Shown: positions 7,469-16,007 of the stretch, piece after piece | How positions within the stretch are numbered: position 1 is the first letter of the stretch | How the letters are laid out: the number at the start of each line of letters is the position of its first letter | Assembly (NCBI RefSeq): GCF_004168285.1 | Contig: NZ_SEWF01000012.1 | Coordinates: 62,001-126,000 of the forward strand | DNA from: Emticicia agri | Lineage (GTDB): Bacteria > Bacteroidota > Bacteroidia > Cytophagales > Spirosomataceae | Length of the DNA stretch: 64,000 nucleotides | Reading direction: 5' to 3' | Made by a program: the position numbers and the translations under genes | Notes under the pieces: model-generated | Seen by the model: only the letters and a program-made list of their open reading frames with translations | What the model was told of the DNA's origin: nothing | Databases searched by the model: none

Positions 7469-10105
7469 TTAACGAGGTCGGCCACCGCCACCACCGGCTG
7501 GTGCTTGCGGTTGCCCTTGTCCACCACCTTCACTTTCGCCAGCTTTCACATCATCGTTATTCACTTTCTTTTTGTTGCGGAAAAGGCTACCACCACCATT
7601 GAAATCCATTTTACCAAATGAATAATTGATAGAGAAGCGTAAACCTCTGTTATACATATGGCGTACCGAATTAGACGTAAACGTAGGGTCTTTGGCAAAA
7701 CTCTTGATAGTCATGAATTTTGTAAACGGATTATCTAAACCGAAGTTAAAGCTACCTTTTTTGTTTTTGAAATCTTTCTTTATACCAATATTATAATTTC
7801 TCCACGCTCCTTGGTACCCTTGTAACTGTATCTGACGACTTCCGAAAAACCCGAACGCCTGCGCACCCCAACCCTTGGTAAAGGTATAAGAAGCATTGAA
7901 GTTAAAGTTGGAATTCCAGCCTTTGTTTTCGATTCCTACTACTGTGTTTTTATAAGTATTATCGTTTTGTAATACCGGAATCACAATTGAGCCGTTCAGC
8001 ATATTATAAGTAAAGTTGGCACCACCGCCTAATCTGAAACTCTTGGTTGGTTGAATATTGACAAACAGGTTAGCCCCATAGAAATTGGTTTTACCGATAT
8101 TATCAAAAGTTGTGGTAATTACCCCGGCTTCGTCAATAGACCTTACAGAAGTAATATTGTTGTTGGTTAATCTTCTGAAAACCGATACGTTGATTGAGTT
8201 GGCTTTGAAGTAAGTATTATAATTCAATTCAAAATTATGGCTCAATTCTGGTCTTAACAACGGATTACCATACGAAATATTCAAGGGGTCTGCGTAGTTT
8301 ACAAACGGATTCAGGAAGTCAAGATTAGGACGTTGAATACGTTGCCCATAGCTGAATCTGACTTTGTGGTTCTTTGGAAAATCTTTCGATATAGCCACTG
8401 TAGGCACAATGTTTTCGTAAGGGTCAATGGTAGTTGGTTTGTCTGAACTCTGGAATTTGGCAGTAATTTGTGTATTTTCATAACGAACTCCTGCTTTTAA
8501 GCCCCATTTTTTAGGTAATGCTAAGGTAAATGAAGCATAAGCTGAAGCTACATTCTGCTCATAATTAAAGTTATTGGTTCTGCCCGGAACAATCACATAA
8601 TCGTTTGCCTGTTCGTTGAACTGGAAGAAATCATAACCACTGGTTACATCACGTATCACATATTTTGCTCCTGTCTCAAAAATGTGTTTTTTCAATGGCA
8701 GGTTATAATCGGCCTGAAAAGTAGTTTCAGCGTTTTTGCCATCATTGTTACTTTTGTTGAAAGGCAGGTTATTCTGGTCGGTTGTGAAGTCGGTATTACG
8801 CAGATTTCTACCATGCTGAATCAAAAACTGAAAATCGTGCCCCTGCTCTTTGAAGGTTCTGGTATAGTTGAAGTCAAAATCAATGCTGCGGTTACTACGC
8901 AATTGTTTCACATACCGAGAAAACTCTGTCAGAACCACATTATCAGCCCCGGTTAATAGCGAAGTCTGTGTGCCTCTGGTATTAAAATTACCAACACCCA
9001 GACGACCCGTCAGACTCAATGAGTTTTTAGAATTAATGTCATAATCTACACTCAACTGAGTATTTCCGAATAAACGTCTTACCCTGCTGGCATCTGTTTG
9101 GGCAAGTGTGGTACTTACCCCTCTTACAGAGCTCACACGTGTAGTTGAGCCATCACTTGGCGTATTATAACCCGAGTTACCTCCAAAGTTTAAAGAAGTT
9201 CCAACTTTCTTCTTGCGCAGATTCAAGTTACCAAAAGCATTGGCACCACGCACCCCGGCTCCCGCATTCACAAAACCTGTCAGCCCTTGTAAAGTATTCT
9301 TTTTTGTAATGATATTAATGATACCTGCGGTTCCTTCTGCATCGTATTTAGCCGATGGCGAAGTAATTACCTCTACCGACTTAATCATATCAGAAGGAAT
9401 CTGCTTGATGGCATCTGCAATGTTCGAAGCCAAAATGCTTGAAGGCTTATTGTTTATCAATACCTTAATATTACTGCTTCCGCGCATCTGCACATTGCCG
9501 TCCATATCAACTGTCAGCATGGGTACTTTTCTCAATACGTCTTCTGCGGTACCTCCCCTACTGGTAATGTCTTTTTCAGCATTATATACCAGGCGGTCAA
9601 CTTTGTCTTCAATCAAAGCGGCCTGACCTACCACTGTTACTTCATTTAAAATTTTAGTATCAGTAGCAATCATCAGGTTACCGATATTCACATCAGATTT
9701 ATTGTTGGCAATGTCCACTTTGTTGACCGTTGCATTTTTGTAACCAATAAAAGAAGCCACTACTTTATAGCTGCCTTTGGCAAGGTTTTTAATAGTGAAT
9801 GCACCGTTCATATCGGTCATTGAGCCCTCTACGACTTTATTGTTTTTGTCATATACGGCAATAGAGGCAAATTCTACCGGTTTGTTGGTAGTTGAGTCGA
9901 TTAGTTTGCCACTGATTTTGGCTGAACCTCTCGGAATTTCGTCTTGTGGGATTTGTTGTTCCTGTTGTTGATTCGGTCTCTGAAAACCACCATTTGAGCG
10001 TCCACCCCCACCGAAGCCACCACCGCCGCCGCCACCTGGGAATTGGGCAAAAGTTGTGGTAAGTAAGCCCAGTGAAAGGACTGTAAGTAAAATTCTTTTT
10101 TTCAT
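7469..10105 (-). CDS. Outer-membrane beta-barrel receptor-like protein
   Basis: 878 residues, complete. The signal peptide (MKKRILLTVLSLGLLTTTFAQ) is followed by a Gly/Phe/Asn/Gln-rich linker (residues 22-55) and a carboxypeptidase-regulatory-like domain (about 60-145, ISGKLIDSTTNKPVEFASIAV). The plug region (about 150-270) has SNIKVLINNKPS and SPSAKYDAEGTAGIINII, followed by a large barrel (about 280-840). It ends in a Gly/Gln-rich tail (GESEGGGQGQ). It is a full-length version of the truncated gene at 1-2300 and shares most plug motifs with it. The family is in the TonB-receptor superfamily, but no ligand can be named. A Bacteroidota -7 element, TAATTTTG on the minus strand, lies at 10168-10175, which would give a leader of about 55 nt. 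Confidence 0.9.
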   Translation of the reverse strand: MKKRILLTVLSLGLLTTTFAQFPGGGGGGGFGGGGRSNGGFQRPNQQQEQQIPQDEIPRGSAKISGKLIDSTTNKPVEFASIAVYDKNNKVVEGSMTDMNGAFTIKNLAKGSYKVVASFIGYKNATVNKVDIANNKSDVNIGNLMIATDTKILNEVTVVGQAALIEDKVDRLVYNAEKDITSRGGTAEDVLRKVPMLTVDMDGNVQMRGSSNIKVLINNKPSSILASNIADAIKQIPSDMIKSVEVITSPSAKYDAEGTAGIINIITKKNTLQGLTGFVNAGAGVRGANAFGNLNLRKKKVGTSLNFGGNSGYNTPSDGSTTRVSSVRGVSTTLAQTDASRVRRLFGNTQLSVDYDINSKNSLSLTGRLGVGNFNTRGTQTSLLTGADNVVLTEFSRYVKQLRSNRSIDFDFNYTRTFKEQGHDFQFLIQHGRNLRNTDFTTDQNNLPFNKSNNDGKNAETTFQADYNLPLKKHIFETGAKYVIRDVTSGYDFFQFNEQANDYVIVPGRTNNFNYEQNVASAYASFTLALPKKWGLKAGVRYENTQITAKFQSSDKPTTIDPYENIVPTVAISKDFPKNHKVRFSYGQRIQRPNLDFLNPFVNYADPLNISYGNPLLRPELSHNFELNYNTYFKANSINVSVFRRLTNNNITSVRSIDEAGVITTTFDNIGKTNFYGANLFVNIQPTKSFRLGGGANFTYNMLNGSIVIPVLQNDNTYKNTVVGIENKGWNSNFNFNASYTFTKGWGAQAFGFFGSRQIQLQGYQGAWRNYNIGIKKDFKNKKGSFNFGLDNPFTKFMTIKSFAKDPTFTSNSVRHMYNRGLRFSINYSFGKMDFNGGGSLFRNKKKVNNDDVKAGESEGGGQGQPQAPAGGGGGRPR

Positions 10106-10336
10106 TTTCGTAAATAAATGTTAATCTATATCTGTGGTTGTAATAGCTAAATAATCTTGATTTTGTACAAAATTACCATCTAATCCTGCATTAAATACAT
10201 CAATTCCCATTAAAAGATTTATAAAAAATATCAGTACCGCAAAATAGTAGATGAAAGGTAGATATAAGTAGATGAGAGAAAAACAAAAAACGGCCGATGC
10301 TGATAAACATCACCTATATACGTAGTAGATTAACAC
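10106..10336. other. Upstream region of barrel-protein gene
   Basis: 231 bp without a gene. Apart from the candidate minus-strand -7 element TAATTTTG (10168-10175) I see no strong repeat or hairpin. Confidence 0.4.
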
Positions 10337-10510
10337 TTATAAATAGTATTTTCGTCTGATAGGATTTAAGTAGAATTTCTTGTGCATGGTAAAACTCTCG
10401 GGGTGCATCTGGTCGAATAACACCTTCCACTCTTTAAACATTTCCGGTTCGGCTTTGGCAAATTTTTCCTTGCTTATTTTCTTGCTGATTAAGTACTCTT
10501 CAAATGTCAT
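10337..10510 (-). CDS. Small conserved-looking cytosolic protein, 57 residues
   Basis: A short minus-strand gene. It reads MTFEEYLISKKISKEKFAKA followed by a charged middle and ends PIRRKYYL. Support for a real gene: a well-balanced, amphipathic, helix-forming composition with no low complexity; codon use like its neighbours; and a Bacteroidota -7 element, TAAATTTG on the minus strand at 10528-10535, about 18 bp before the ATG, with a TTTG further up at 10558-10561. I recall similar 55-60 residue proteins (FEEYL start, NPIRRKY end) in other Cytophagales but cannot verify this here. Function is unknown; it has no signal peptide or transmembrane segment. Confidence 0.68.
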   Translation of the reverse strand: MTFEEYLISKKISKEKFAKAEPEMFKEWKVLFDQMHPESFTMHKKFYLNPIRRKYYL

Positions 10511-10704
10511 GGGTTCACGTTTTTGTACAAATTTATTAAAAATTTCTAAATAGCTATCAAAAGAAATTTATTGCCCTGCAATACCCTTCTTCTTCGGTTC
10601 TCTTTGCACCCTGTAAGGAAGGTGGAAAAAGAACAAAATCCCAAATTTGTTATTAGCCGTAAATAGTGTAAATTGACATATATTCCATCTATTTATCTGT
10701 TCAG

Positions 10705-11406
10705 ATGAAAGAAATTGAAAAAAAGCATCCGCTCGCTATCCGGTGGTTTCATTGGATAAATTTTCCTATACTGCTTATTATGATATGGAGTGGTATGCTT
10801 ATTTATTGGGCTAACAGCGTGTATAAAATTCAGTTGGGCGATTGGGTACTATTCAAGTTTTTTCCGCCGGGCTTTTATAAAGCACTTAAAGTACCTTATC
10901 GGTTGGCAGAGGGTATGGCTACGCATTTTGTCTTTATGTGGATATTCTTTCTGAATGGTTTTCTGTATGTCTTGTATACCCTCATTTCGGGCGAGTGGCG
11001 GTATTTAATACCCAACAAACACTCTTTTAAAGAAGCCTGGCAGGTACTTCTGCACGATTTATATATCAGCAAATACCATCCTCCTGTAAAAAAATATAAT
11101 GGTGCCCAACAGATAGCCTATACTGCAATCATTATCATGGGGTTTGGCTCTATCATAACAGGTATAGCTATTTACAAACCCGTGCAGGCTTATTGGCTCA
11201 CATGGCTGTTGGGTGGTTATGGGTTTGCCCGTTTTTTACATTTTATTTTAACTATCGGTTATGTTTTATTCTTCCTGGTTCATATCATACAGGTTATCAG
11301 GGCAGGCTGGAAAAACTTTCAGTCGATGATTACGGGTTTTGAGGTAAAGAAAACAGTAGAAACGCCAAAGCCCGAAAAAGAACCCACACCAGTTATTGAA
11401 CCTTAA
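10705..11406 (+). CDS. Cytochrome b561/b-type membrane subunit
   Basis: 233 residues. It begins EIEKKHPLAIRWFHWINFPILLIMIWSG, the classic N terminus of di-haem cytochrome b subunits of hydrogenase, formate or thiosulfate/sulfoxide reductase type. Four hydrophobic spans follow, with further histidines (MATHFVFMW; FARFLHFILTIGYVLFFLVHIIQV) suited to haem b ligation. The C terminus is a short Pro/Glu/Lys tail in the cytosol. The next gene, 12 bp downstream, encodes a Tat-exported molybdopterin oxidoreductase, so this protein very likely passes quinol electrons to it across the inner membrane, as MsrQ does for MsrP, though from a different family. Confidence 0.87.
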   Translation: MKEIEKKHPLAIRWFHWINFPILLIMIWSGMLIYWANSVYKIQLGDWVLFKFFPPGFYKALKVPYRLAEGMATHFVFMWIFFLNGFLYVLYTLISGEWRYLIPNKHSFKEAWQVLLHDLYISKYHPPVKKYNGAQQIAYTAIIIMGFGSIITGIAIYKPVQAYWLTWLLGGYGFARFLHFILTIGYVLFFLVHIIQVIRAGWKNFQSMITGFEVKKTVETPKPEKEPTPVIEP

Positions 11407-11418
11407 AAAAACTTTATC

Positions 11419-12189
11419 ATGGAAAAGAAAACCGAACAATGGTCGGATAAAAAAATACAGCGAAGAACATTTTTTTCTTTTGCAGGCTTCCTGCTGGCCA
11501 GCGTCGGCGGATGGTTTTCATGGAAATGGTTCAGCGGGTTACCACCCACCAATAACCGATTACCTGAACTTACCAGAGATGTGTTGAGTTTTAATGAGCG
11601 CATAAAGGATAAATTTTTCAGTCATAAGCATTTAGCTAAAACCTATCCAAAAGCCAGAGCCGCCCGAAAACCCAGACTGAATGGATTTATTGGCATTAAA
11701 GATGATATCGACACAGAAAAATGGCGGTTAGAAGTAGTAAGCCCTACGGGTAAGCCTTCTATCTATTTTCAGTTAAAAGACATACAGGCATTACCCAAAG
11801 AAGAAATTATTTTTGATTTCAAATGTATTGAGGGCTGGGACCAGATTGTGCACTATAGCGGTATTAAGTTTTCAGACTTTCTGAACAAATACAAGTTAGG
11901 CAAAAAAGAAGGTACCAACGAATGGTATAAATATGTAGGACTGGAAACACCGGATGCCAAATACTATGTGGGTCTGGACATTGAAAGTGTTTTACACCCA
12001 CAAACCTTGCTATGTTTTGAAGTAAATAACCAACCATTGCCTAAATTGCATGGTGCCCCCTTGAGGTTGATTATTCCGGTAAAATATGGCGTTAAAAATC
12101 TGAAACGCATTGGCAAAATGTATTTTTCAGACACTCCACCCCGTGACTACTGGCATGAGTACGGGTATGATTATGATGTTACGCTGTAG
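11419..12189 (+). CDS. Tat-exported molybdopterin-dependent oxidoreductase (SuoX/MsrP fold)
   Basis: 256 residues. The N terminus carries a twin-arginine-type signal (KIQRRTFFSFAGFLLA, residues 12-27). The mature part is one oxidoreductase molybdopterin-binding domain. Cys136 in FDFKCIEGWDQ is the expected molybdenum ligand, and GAPLRLIIPVKYGVKNLKRIGKM is the other family signature. There is no C-terminal dimerisation domain, so it resembles MsrP/YedY more than sulfite oxidase. Substrate is unknown: sulfoxides or another small oxidised compound are possible. It is co-transcribed with the cytochrome b gene (12-bp gap). The stop codon runs straight into an inverted-repeat element. Confidence 0.87.
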   Translation: MEKKTEQWSDKKIQRRTFFSFAGFLLASVGGWFSWKWFSGLPPTNNRLPELTRDVLSFNERIKDKFFSHKHLAKTYPKARAARKPRLNGFIGIKDDIDTEKWRLEVVSPTGKPSIYFQLKDIQALPKEEIIFDFKCIEGWDQIVHYSGIKFSDFLNKYKLGKKEGTNEWYKYVGLETPDAKYYVGLDIESVLHPQTLLCFEVNNQPLPKLHGAPLRLIIPVKYGVKNLKRIGKMYFSDTPPRDYWHEYGYDYDVTL

Positions 12190-12350
12190 AGCATGTTTAA
12201 ACATTATGATTCGACCTACAAAGCTTATCTTTTTAAGCTACACTGCGTTGCATTTTTTCGATGTAGCTCCTGGCTACATCTGCAAAATGCGCCTTGTTTA
12301 GCTTAAAAATCTGAACTTTTCGGTCAGAATAACAATATTTAAATATGCTC
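12189..12350. repeat. Long palindromic element R1 (TGTTTAAA family)
   Basis: It starts on the last base of the upstream stop codon and ends one base before the stop of the convergent gene. Terminal arms are GAGCATGTTTAAA and TTTAAATATGCTC (one mismatch). Inner arms TTTTTAAGCTA/TTTAGCTTAAAAA and GATGTAGC/GCTACATC give one long imperfect hairpin. It shares terminal arms and a CTGCGTT...CCTTGT core with copies at 20922-21083 and 41805-42009, and the arm type with 19478-19637. Between two convergent genes it may serve as a bidirectional terminator. Confidence 0.72.
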
Positions 12351-12953
12351 TTAGTCAATATTGCGCAACCAGCCTGTCAGGCTTCTACGTTCACGATTGG
12401 CAGGTAACACCTCATGTTCAATTTTGTCACTTTCAAAAACCACTAATCTGCCCCCTATGGGTAATACAATTTCTTCTTTATCAGGCAAATATAAGACTAA
12501 CTCGCCTCCATTATCTGCCTGCCAGTTCTGGTTAAGGTAACAGATGAATGAGAGTTTCCGACCTGAGTCGTTTCTGAATTTATCTAAATGGCGTTTGTAA
12601 AAAGTACCCACCGGATAAGAGGCGTAATGAATTTCGTAAGAACGCAACCCAAGAAAACAGGTATAATTGACATAACTCATAAACGCTTCTAAACGCTCTA
12701 AAAATTTAATCTCAATAGCATTAGCTTGTTCTTTTTCTAACCACAGGATTTCATCTCCACGAATATTTTTTACTACTTCATGTTCCTTACTGATACCTGC
12801 CTGCCTGAATTCCTGTGCCTGATAGTGGGCTAAAAAACTTTCATTCAGTTCAGTAATTTCTTCTTCCGTCAAAAAGTTATCTAAAATGCCGTATCCGTGT
12901 TCAATTATTTGAGAAATTATAGATTCAAATGAAAATGCCAGTGTTTCTTCCAT
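12351..12953 (-). CDS. 2-oxoglutarate/Fe(II)-dependent oxygenase
   Basis: 200 residues. A prolyl-4-hydroxylase-like double-stranded beta-helix: iron ligands His122 and Asp124 (YKRHLDKF), His180 (DKIEHEV), and Arg190 (RERRSLTGWLR) for the 2-oxoglutarate carboxylate. The strand DNGGELVLYLPDKEEIVLPIGGRLVVFES is typical of the 2OG-Fe(II)_3 group. The N-terminal 110 residues are helical. Substrate is unknown; relatives hydroxylate proline in ribosomal protein or EF-Tu, or free substrates. It is a single gene and converges with the molybdoenzyme operon. Confidence 0.88.
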   Translation of the reverse strand: MEETLAFSFESIISQIIEHGYGILDNFLTEEEITELNESFLAHYQAQEFRQAGISKEHEVVKNIRGDEILWLEKEQANAIEIKFLERLEAFMSYVNYTCFLGLRSYEIHYASYPVGTFYKRHLDKFRNDSGRKLSFICYLNQNWQADNGGELVLYLPDKEEIVLPIGGRLVVFESDKIEHEVLPANRERRSLTGWLRNID

Positions 12954-12983
12954 ATTTTATGCGTATTTTTGCACCCGTTTTAT

Positions 12984-13037
12984 GAATTTAGTGATTGAGA
13001 GAATGAGTGATTGAGTGATCAAAATCCCACTAAATTC
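12984..13037. repeat. Short GTGA/TTAG inverted repeat upstream of prfC
   Basis: GAATTTAGTG (12984-12993) and CACTAAATTC (13028-13037) are perfect inverted 10-mers; between them are GATTGAGAGAATGAGTGATT units. It is an uninterrupted member of the intergenic family, without a GC-rich insert. Confidence 0.55.
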
Positions 13038-13110
13038 TCTGAAATTTAACTATACTTTTGAATACAAATCATATTAAGTTGAACGCAAGGGTTCACAAAA
13101 TTAGATAAAA

Positions 13111-14706
13111 ATGTCATTTCTTCAAGAATTACACAAACGTCGTACTTTCGCTATCATTGCTCACCCCGATGCCGGAAAAACTACACTGACTGAAAAACTC
13201 CTGCTTTTCGGAGGTGCCATTCAGACTGCCGGAGCGGTGAAATCTAATAAAATCAAGAAATCTACTACTTCCGATTTCATGGAAATTGAGAAGCAAAGAG
13301 GTATTTCGGTAGCAACCTCGGTGATGACGTTTGAATACCGTAACCTGAAAATCAATATCCTTGATACGCCCGGCCACAAAGACTTTGCGGAAGATACTTA
13401 CAGAACCCTGACGGCGGTTGACAGTGTAATTCTGGTAATTGACTGTGTGAAAGGCGTGGAGGAACAAACAGAGCGATTAATGGAGGTGTGCCGTATGCGC
13501 AATACTCCGGTCATTATCTTTGTGAATAAACTCGACCGTGAAGGCCAAAACCCGTTCGATTTGTTAGATGAATTAGAACAAAAACTCAATATCAAAGTTC
13601 GTCCGATAACCTGGCCTGTTAACGGTGGTTCTAATTTCAAGGGGGTGTATCACCTGCTTGAAAAGAAAATGAACCATTTTGCCGTCAATAAAACACGTCT
13701 GGAAGATGATATTGAAGTAATAGCCTTAGATTCAGCAGTATTAGATAAAAAGGTAGGCGAAAAAGATGCCAACCAACTGCGTGAAGATGTAGAACTGATT
13801 GAAGGCGTATATACTGATTTCAATCAGGCAGATTATTTAGCCGGAAATCTGGCACCTGTGTTTTTTGGCAGTGCAGTAAGTAATTTCGGGGTAATGGAAT
13901 TGCTGAACACCTTTTGTGATGTGTCGCCCATTCCTGTACATCGCATGACCGACAAACGTATGGTTGAGCCGGAAGAAAAGAAATTCAGTGGATTTGTATT
14001 TAAAATCCATGCCAATATTGACCCCCGCCACCGTGATAGAATTGCCTTTTTAAGAATTTGTAGCGGGCAGTTTGAACGTGGAAAATTTTACAAACACGTG
14101 CGTTTAAGCAAAGAAATGCGCTTCTCAAGTCCCTTTGCCTTTCTCGCTGATAGAAAAGATGTGGTAGAAGATGCCTACCCGGGCGATGTGATTGGTTTGT
14201 ATGATACAGGCACTTTTAAAATCGGCGATACTTTGACAGAAGGTGAAGAATTACAGTTTACGGGTATTCCGAGTTTCTCGCCTGAGATTTTCAAAGAGGT
14301 AATTAATAATGACCCGATGAAATCGAAGCAGTTGGAAAAAGGTGTACAACAATTAACTGATGAGGGTGTAGCGCAGTTGTTTACGATTCAGCCGGGTAAC
14401 AGAAAGATTATCGGTACCGTAGGTGAGTTACAGTTTGAGGTAATTCAATACCGATTATTAAATGAGTATGGGGCAAGTTGTCGGTTTGATGCCCGCCCCT
14501 ATTCAAAGGCCTGCTGGATTACGGCAGAAGACAAAATTAAACTGGCCGAGTTTATCCGCTTGAAAAGCAATTTTATTGCCTACGACAAAGACCAGAACCC
14601 AGTTTTTCTGGCAGAAACCGACTGGATTCTGCGAATGAATATTCAGAATAACCCTGATATTCAGTTTCATACTACCTCCGAGTTTAAGACCGTAATGGCT
14701 TATTAG
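13111..14706 (+). CDS. prfC: Peptide chain release factor 3
   Basis: 531 residues, the usual RF3 length. The GTPase motifs are intact: G1 [13 protein letters not shown] (17-29), G3 DTPGHKDF and G4 NKLDRE. The switch region has [14 protein letters not shown], and the C-terminal RF3 domain includes [16 protein letters not shown]3 releases RF1/RF2 from the ribosome after termination using GTP. The start ATG follows an AT-rich leader with a -7-like TACTTTTG at 13053-13060. It is a single gene closed by a strong terminator. Confidence 0.96.
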   Translation: MSFLQELHKRRTFAIIAHPDAGKTTLTEKLLLFGGAIQTAGAVKSNKIKKSTTSDFMEIEKQRGISVATSVMTFEYRNLKINILDTPGHKDFAEDTYRTLTAVDSVILVIDCVKGVEEQTERLMEVCRMRNTPVIIFVNKLDREGQNPFDLLDELEQKLNIKVRPITWPVNGGSNFKGVYHLLEKKMNHFAVNKTRLEDDIEVIALDSAVLDKKVGEKDANQLREDVELIEGVYTDFNQADYLAGNLAPVFFGSAVSNFGVMELLNTFCDVSPIPVHRMTDKRMVEPEEKKFSGFVFKIHANIDPRHRDRIAFLRICSGQFERGKFYKHVRLSKEMRFSSPFAFLADRKDVVEDAYPGDVIGLYDTGTFKIGDTLTEGEELQFTGIPSFSPEIFKEVINNDPMKSKQLEKGVQQLTDEGVAQLFTIQPGNRKIIGTVGELQFEVIQYRLLNEYGASCRFDARPYSKACWITAEDKIKLAEFIRLKSNFIAYDKDQNPVFLAETDWILRMNIQNNPDIQFHTTSEFKTVMAY

Positions 14707-14718
14707 ACTGATTATATA

Positions 14719-14742
14719 AATGCCCCTTTTCGGAGGGGCATT
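14719..14742. terminator. Bidirectional terminator prfC/nuoC
   Basis: AATGCCCCT pairs with AGGGGCATT around a 6-nt loop and is followed by T-runs on both strands. It lies between the convergent stops at 14706 and 14747. Confidence 0.85.
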
Positions 14743-14746
14743 ATTT

Positions 14747-15247
14747 TTAATATTTCACTTTGATACCGTGGTATCTTTCCTGCTCCTGATAGTCTTTTCT
14801 TAATGGGTGCCCTTCCCAATCGGCAGGCAACAAAATTCTTCTTAAATCCGGATGTCCTACAAAATCAATTCCTACCAAATCGTAGGCTTCACGCTCATGC
14901 CAGTCGGCTGTGCGCCAGATAGGTGTTACAGAAGGCACTTTGGGTAAAGGTTCGCCTTCGGCATTTCGAGGCACTTCTACTTTCAACACAAAATTATGGC
15001 CGTATGGAATAGAGGTAAGGTGGTAAATCACTTCTATGGTACCTACCTCGGCACCGTTATCAATGCCCGTAATACAAGTTAGGTAATCGAAATACAATTT
15101 AGGTTGTACATGCAAAAACTGGCAGATTTCTAATATCTTATCAGCTGGTACGGTCAGGCTTGGCTGTGGAGACGTTTTATCTTCTTTCAGAACTACGTCA
15201 TCGCCAAACATACTTATAATTAACAGTCTTATCAGGTCAAAATCCAT
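14747..15247 (-). CDS. nuoC: NADH-quinone oxidoreductase subunit C
   Basis: 166 residues, the normal size of a stand-alone NuoC. The complex I 30-kDa signature is complete: PIWRTADWHEREAYDLVGI, then HPDLRRILLPADWEGHPLRKDY. NuoC is part of the peripheral arm of respiratory complex I at the inner membrane. It stands alone: no nuoB, nuoD or other subunit flanks it, and both neighbours are unrelated, so the complex must be encoded in scattered pieces. Upstream is a GTGA/TTAG repeat rather than another nuo gene. Confidence 0.93.
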   Translation of the reverse strand: MDFDLIRLLIISMFGDDVVLKEDKTSPQPSLTVPADKILEICQFLHVQPKLYFDYLTCITGIDNGAEVGTIEVIYHLTSIPYGHNFVLKVEVPRNAEGEPLPKVPSVTPIWRTADWHEREAYDLVGIDFVGHPDLRRILLPADWEGHPLRKDYQEQERYHGIKVKY

Positions 15248-15251
15248 AGTA

Positions 15252-15302
15252 ATAATTGAGTGAATGAGCCTACGCGGCCCGGTGATTTAGTGATTTAGTG
15301 AT
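15252..15302. repeat. GTGA/TTAG repeat with GC-rich insert upstream of nuoC
   Basis: TAATTGAGTGAATGAG and TGATTTAGTGATTTAGTG are separated by 14 nt (15269-15282, CCTACGCGGCCCGG). Without the insert the units join as GAATGAGTGATTTAG. The insert is the most diverged of the GC-rich set, but equals them in length and position. Confidence 0.5.
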
Positions 15303-15536
15303 TTTAAATATCAAGTACAAGTTTTTCAGAAACTTATTCTTACTAATCACTTTAATTTCTAAAAATCAATGATTTATTCAAAAAAACATTATCGATAGTA
15401 AAGGTAAAACATATTCTGTTATCTTTGAAAACAAATAAGTTTATTTAGGGTTTTAAACCTTTTGCCTACATTTCGTTCTAAGAACCACAACGTTGTAGAA
15501 ATATTCACAGTTAATACAATCAATCTTATTAAAACA

Positions 15537-15935
15537 ATGAAAAAAATCCTTTTAGTGTGTACGCTTGTAGGTGGGTTGATTTCCGGAGCTTTTGCCCAGA
15601 ATGATAAAGCAACTCGTGGAGAGAGGACAGAAAGAACACCTGAACAACGCGCCGAATTAAGAACCAAACGCATGCAGGAATCGCTTGCTTTGAGTAATGA
15701 CCAGTATCAGAAAATATTAGCCATCAACCTTGACCAGGAGAAAAAGAGAGAGGAAGCCAGAAAAGAGCAAAAAGAAAAAATGGCAGCTAACCGTGAGCAA
15801 CTAAAAGCAAATCGTGCAGCCATAATTAAAAGCTACGAAAGTGTACTTACACCAGAGCAAATGAATAAGCTGCATGAGGACACCAAGAAAAGAAGAGAAG
15901 AAATGCGAGACAAGATGAGAGGTAGAAAGAAATAA
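15537..15935 (+). CDS. Small periplasmic LTxxQ/Spy-like protein
   Basis: 132 residues from the ATG at 15537, which opens with a signal peptide (MKKILLVCTLVGGLISGAFAQ). The frame is open 75 bp further up but without a signal sequence there, so the later start is chosen. The mature protein is almost all charged helix: TPEQRAELRTKRMQESLALSNDQYQKI and VLTPEQMNKLHED, each with an L-T/S-x-x-Q turn as in Spy/CpxP-type periplasmic chaperones. Length and repeat layout fit that group, but Bacteroidota homologues are uncharacterised. A -7 element, TATCTTTG (15420-15427), gives a leader of about 100 nt. Confidence 0.75.
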   Translation: MKKILLVCTLVGGLISGAFAQNDKATRGERTERTPEQRAELRTKRMQESLALSNDQYQKILAINLDQEKKREEARKEQKEKMAANREQLKANRAAIIKSYESVLTPEQMNKLHEDTKKRREEMRDKMRGRKK

Positions 15936-15955
15936 TTTGCATGTGTCTGTCTATA

Positions 15956-15997
15956 AAAACGAGAGCCATCCACAAAGTAGGAATGGCTCTCGTTTTT
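15956..15997. terminator. Bidirectional terminator
   Basis: AAAACGAGAGCCAT (15956-15969) pairs perfectly with ATGGCTCTCGTTTT (15983-15996). It lies between the convergent LTxxQ and ELWxxDGT genes. Confidence 0.88.
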
Positions 15998-16007
15998 TTG
16001 TAGCATT

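Noticed and set aside
11396-11587. 63-codon frame overlapping the start of the molybdoenzyme gene
   Set aside because: It is an alternative frame within the real gene and disrupts the Tat signal reading.
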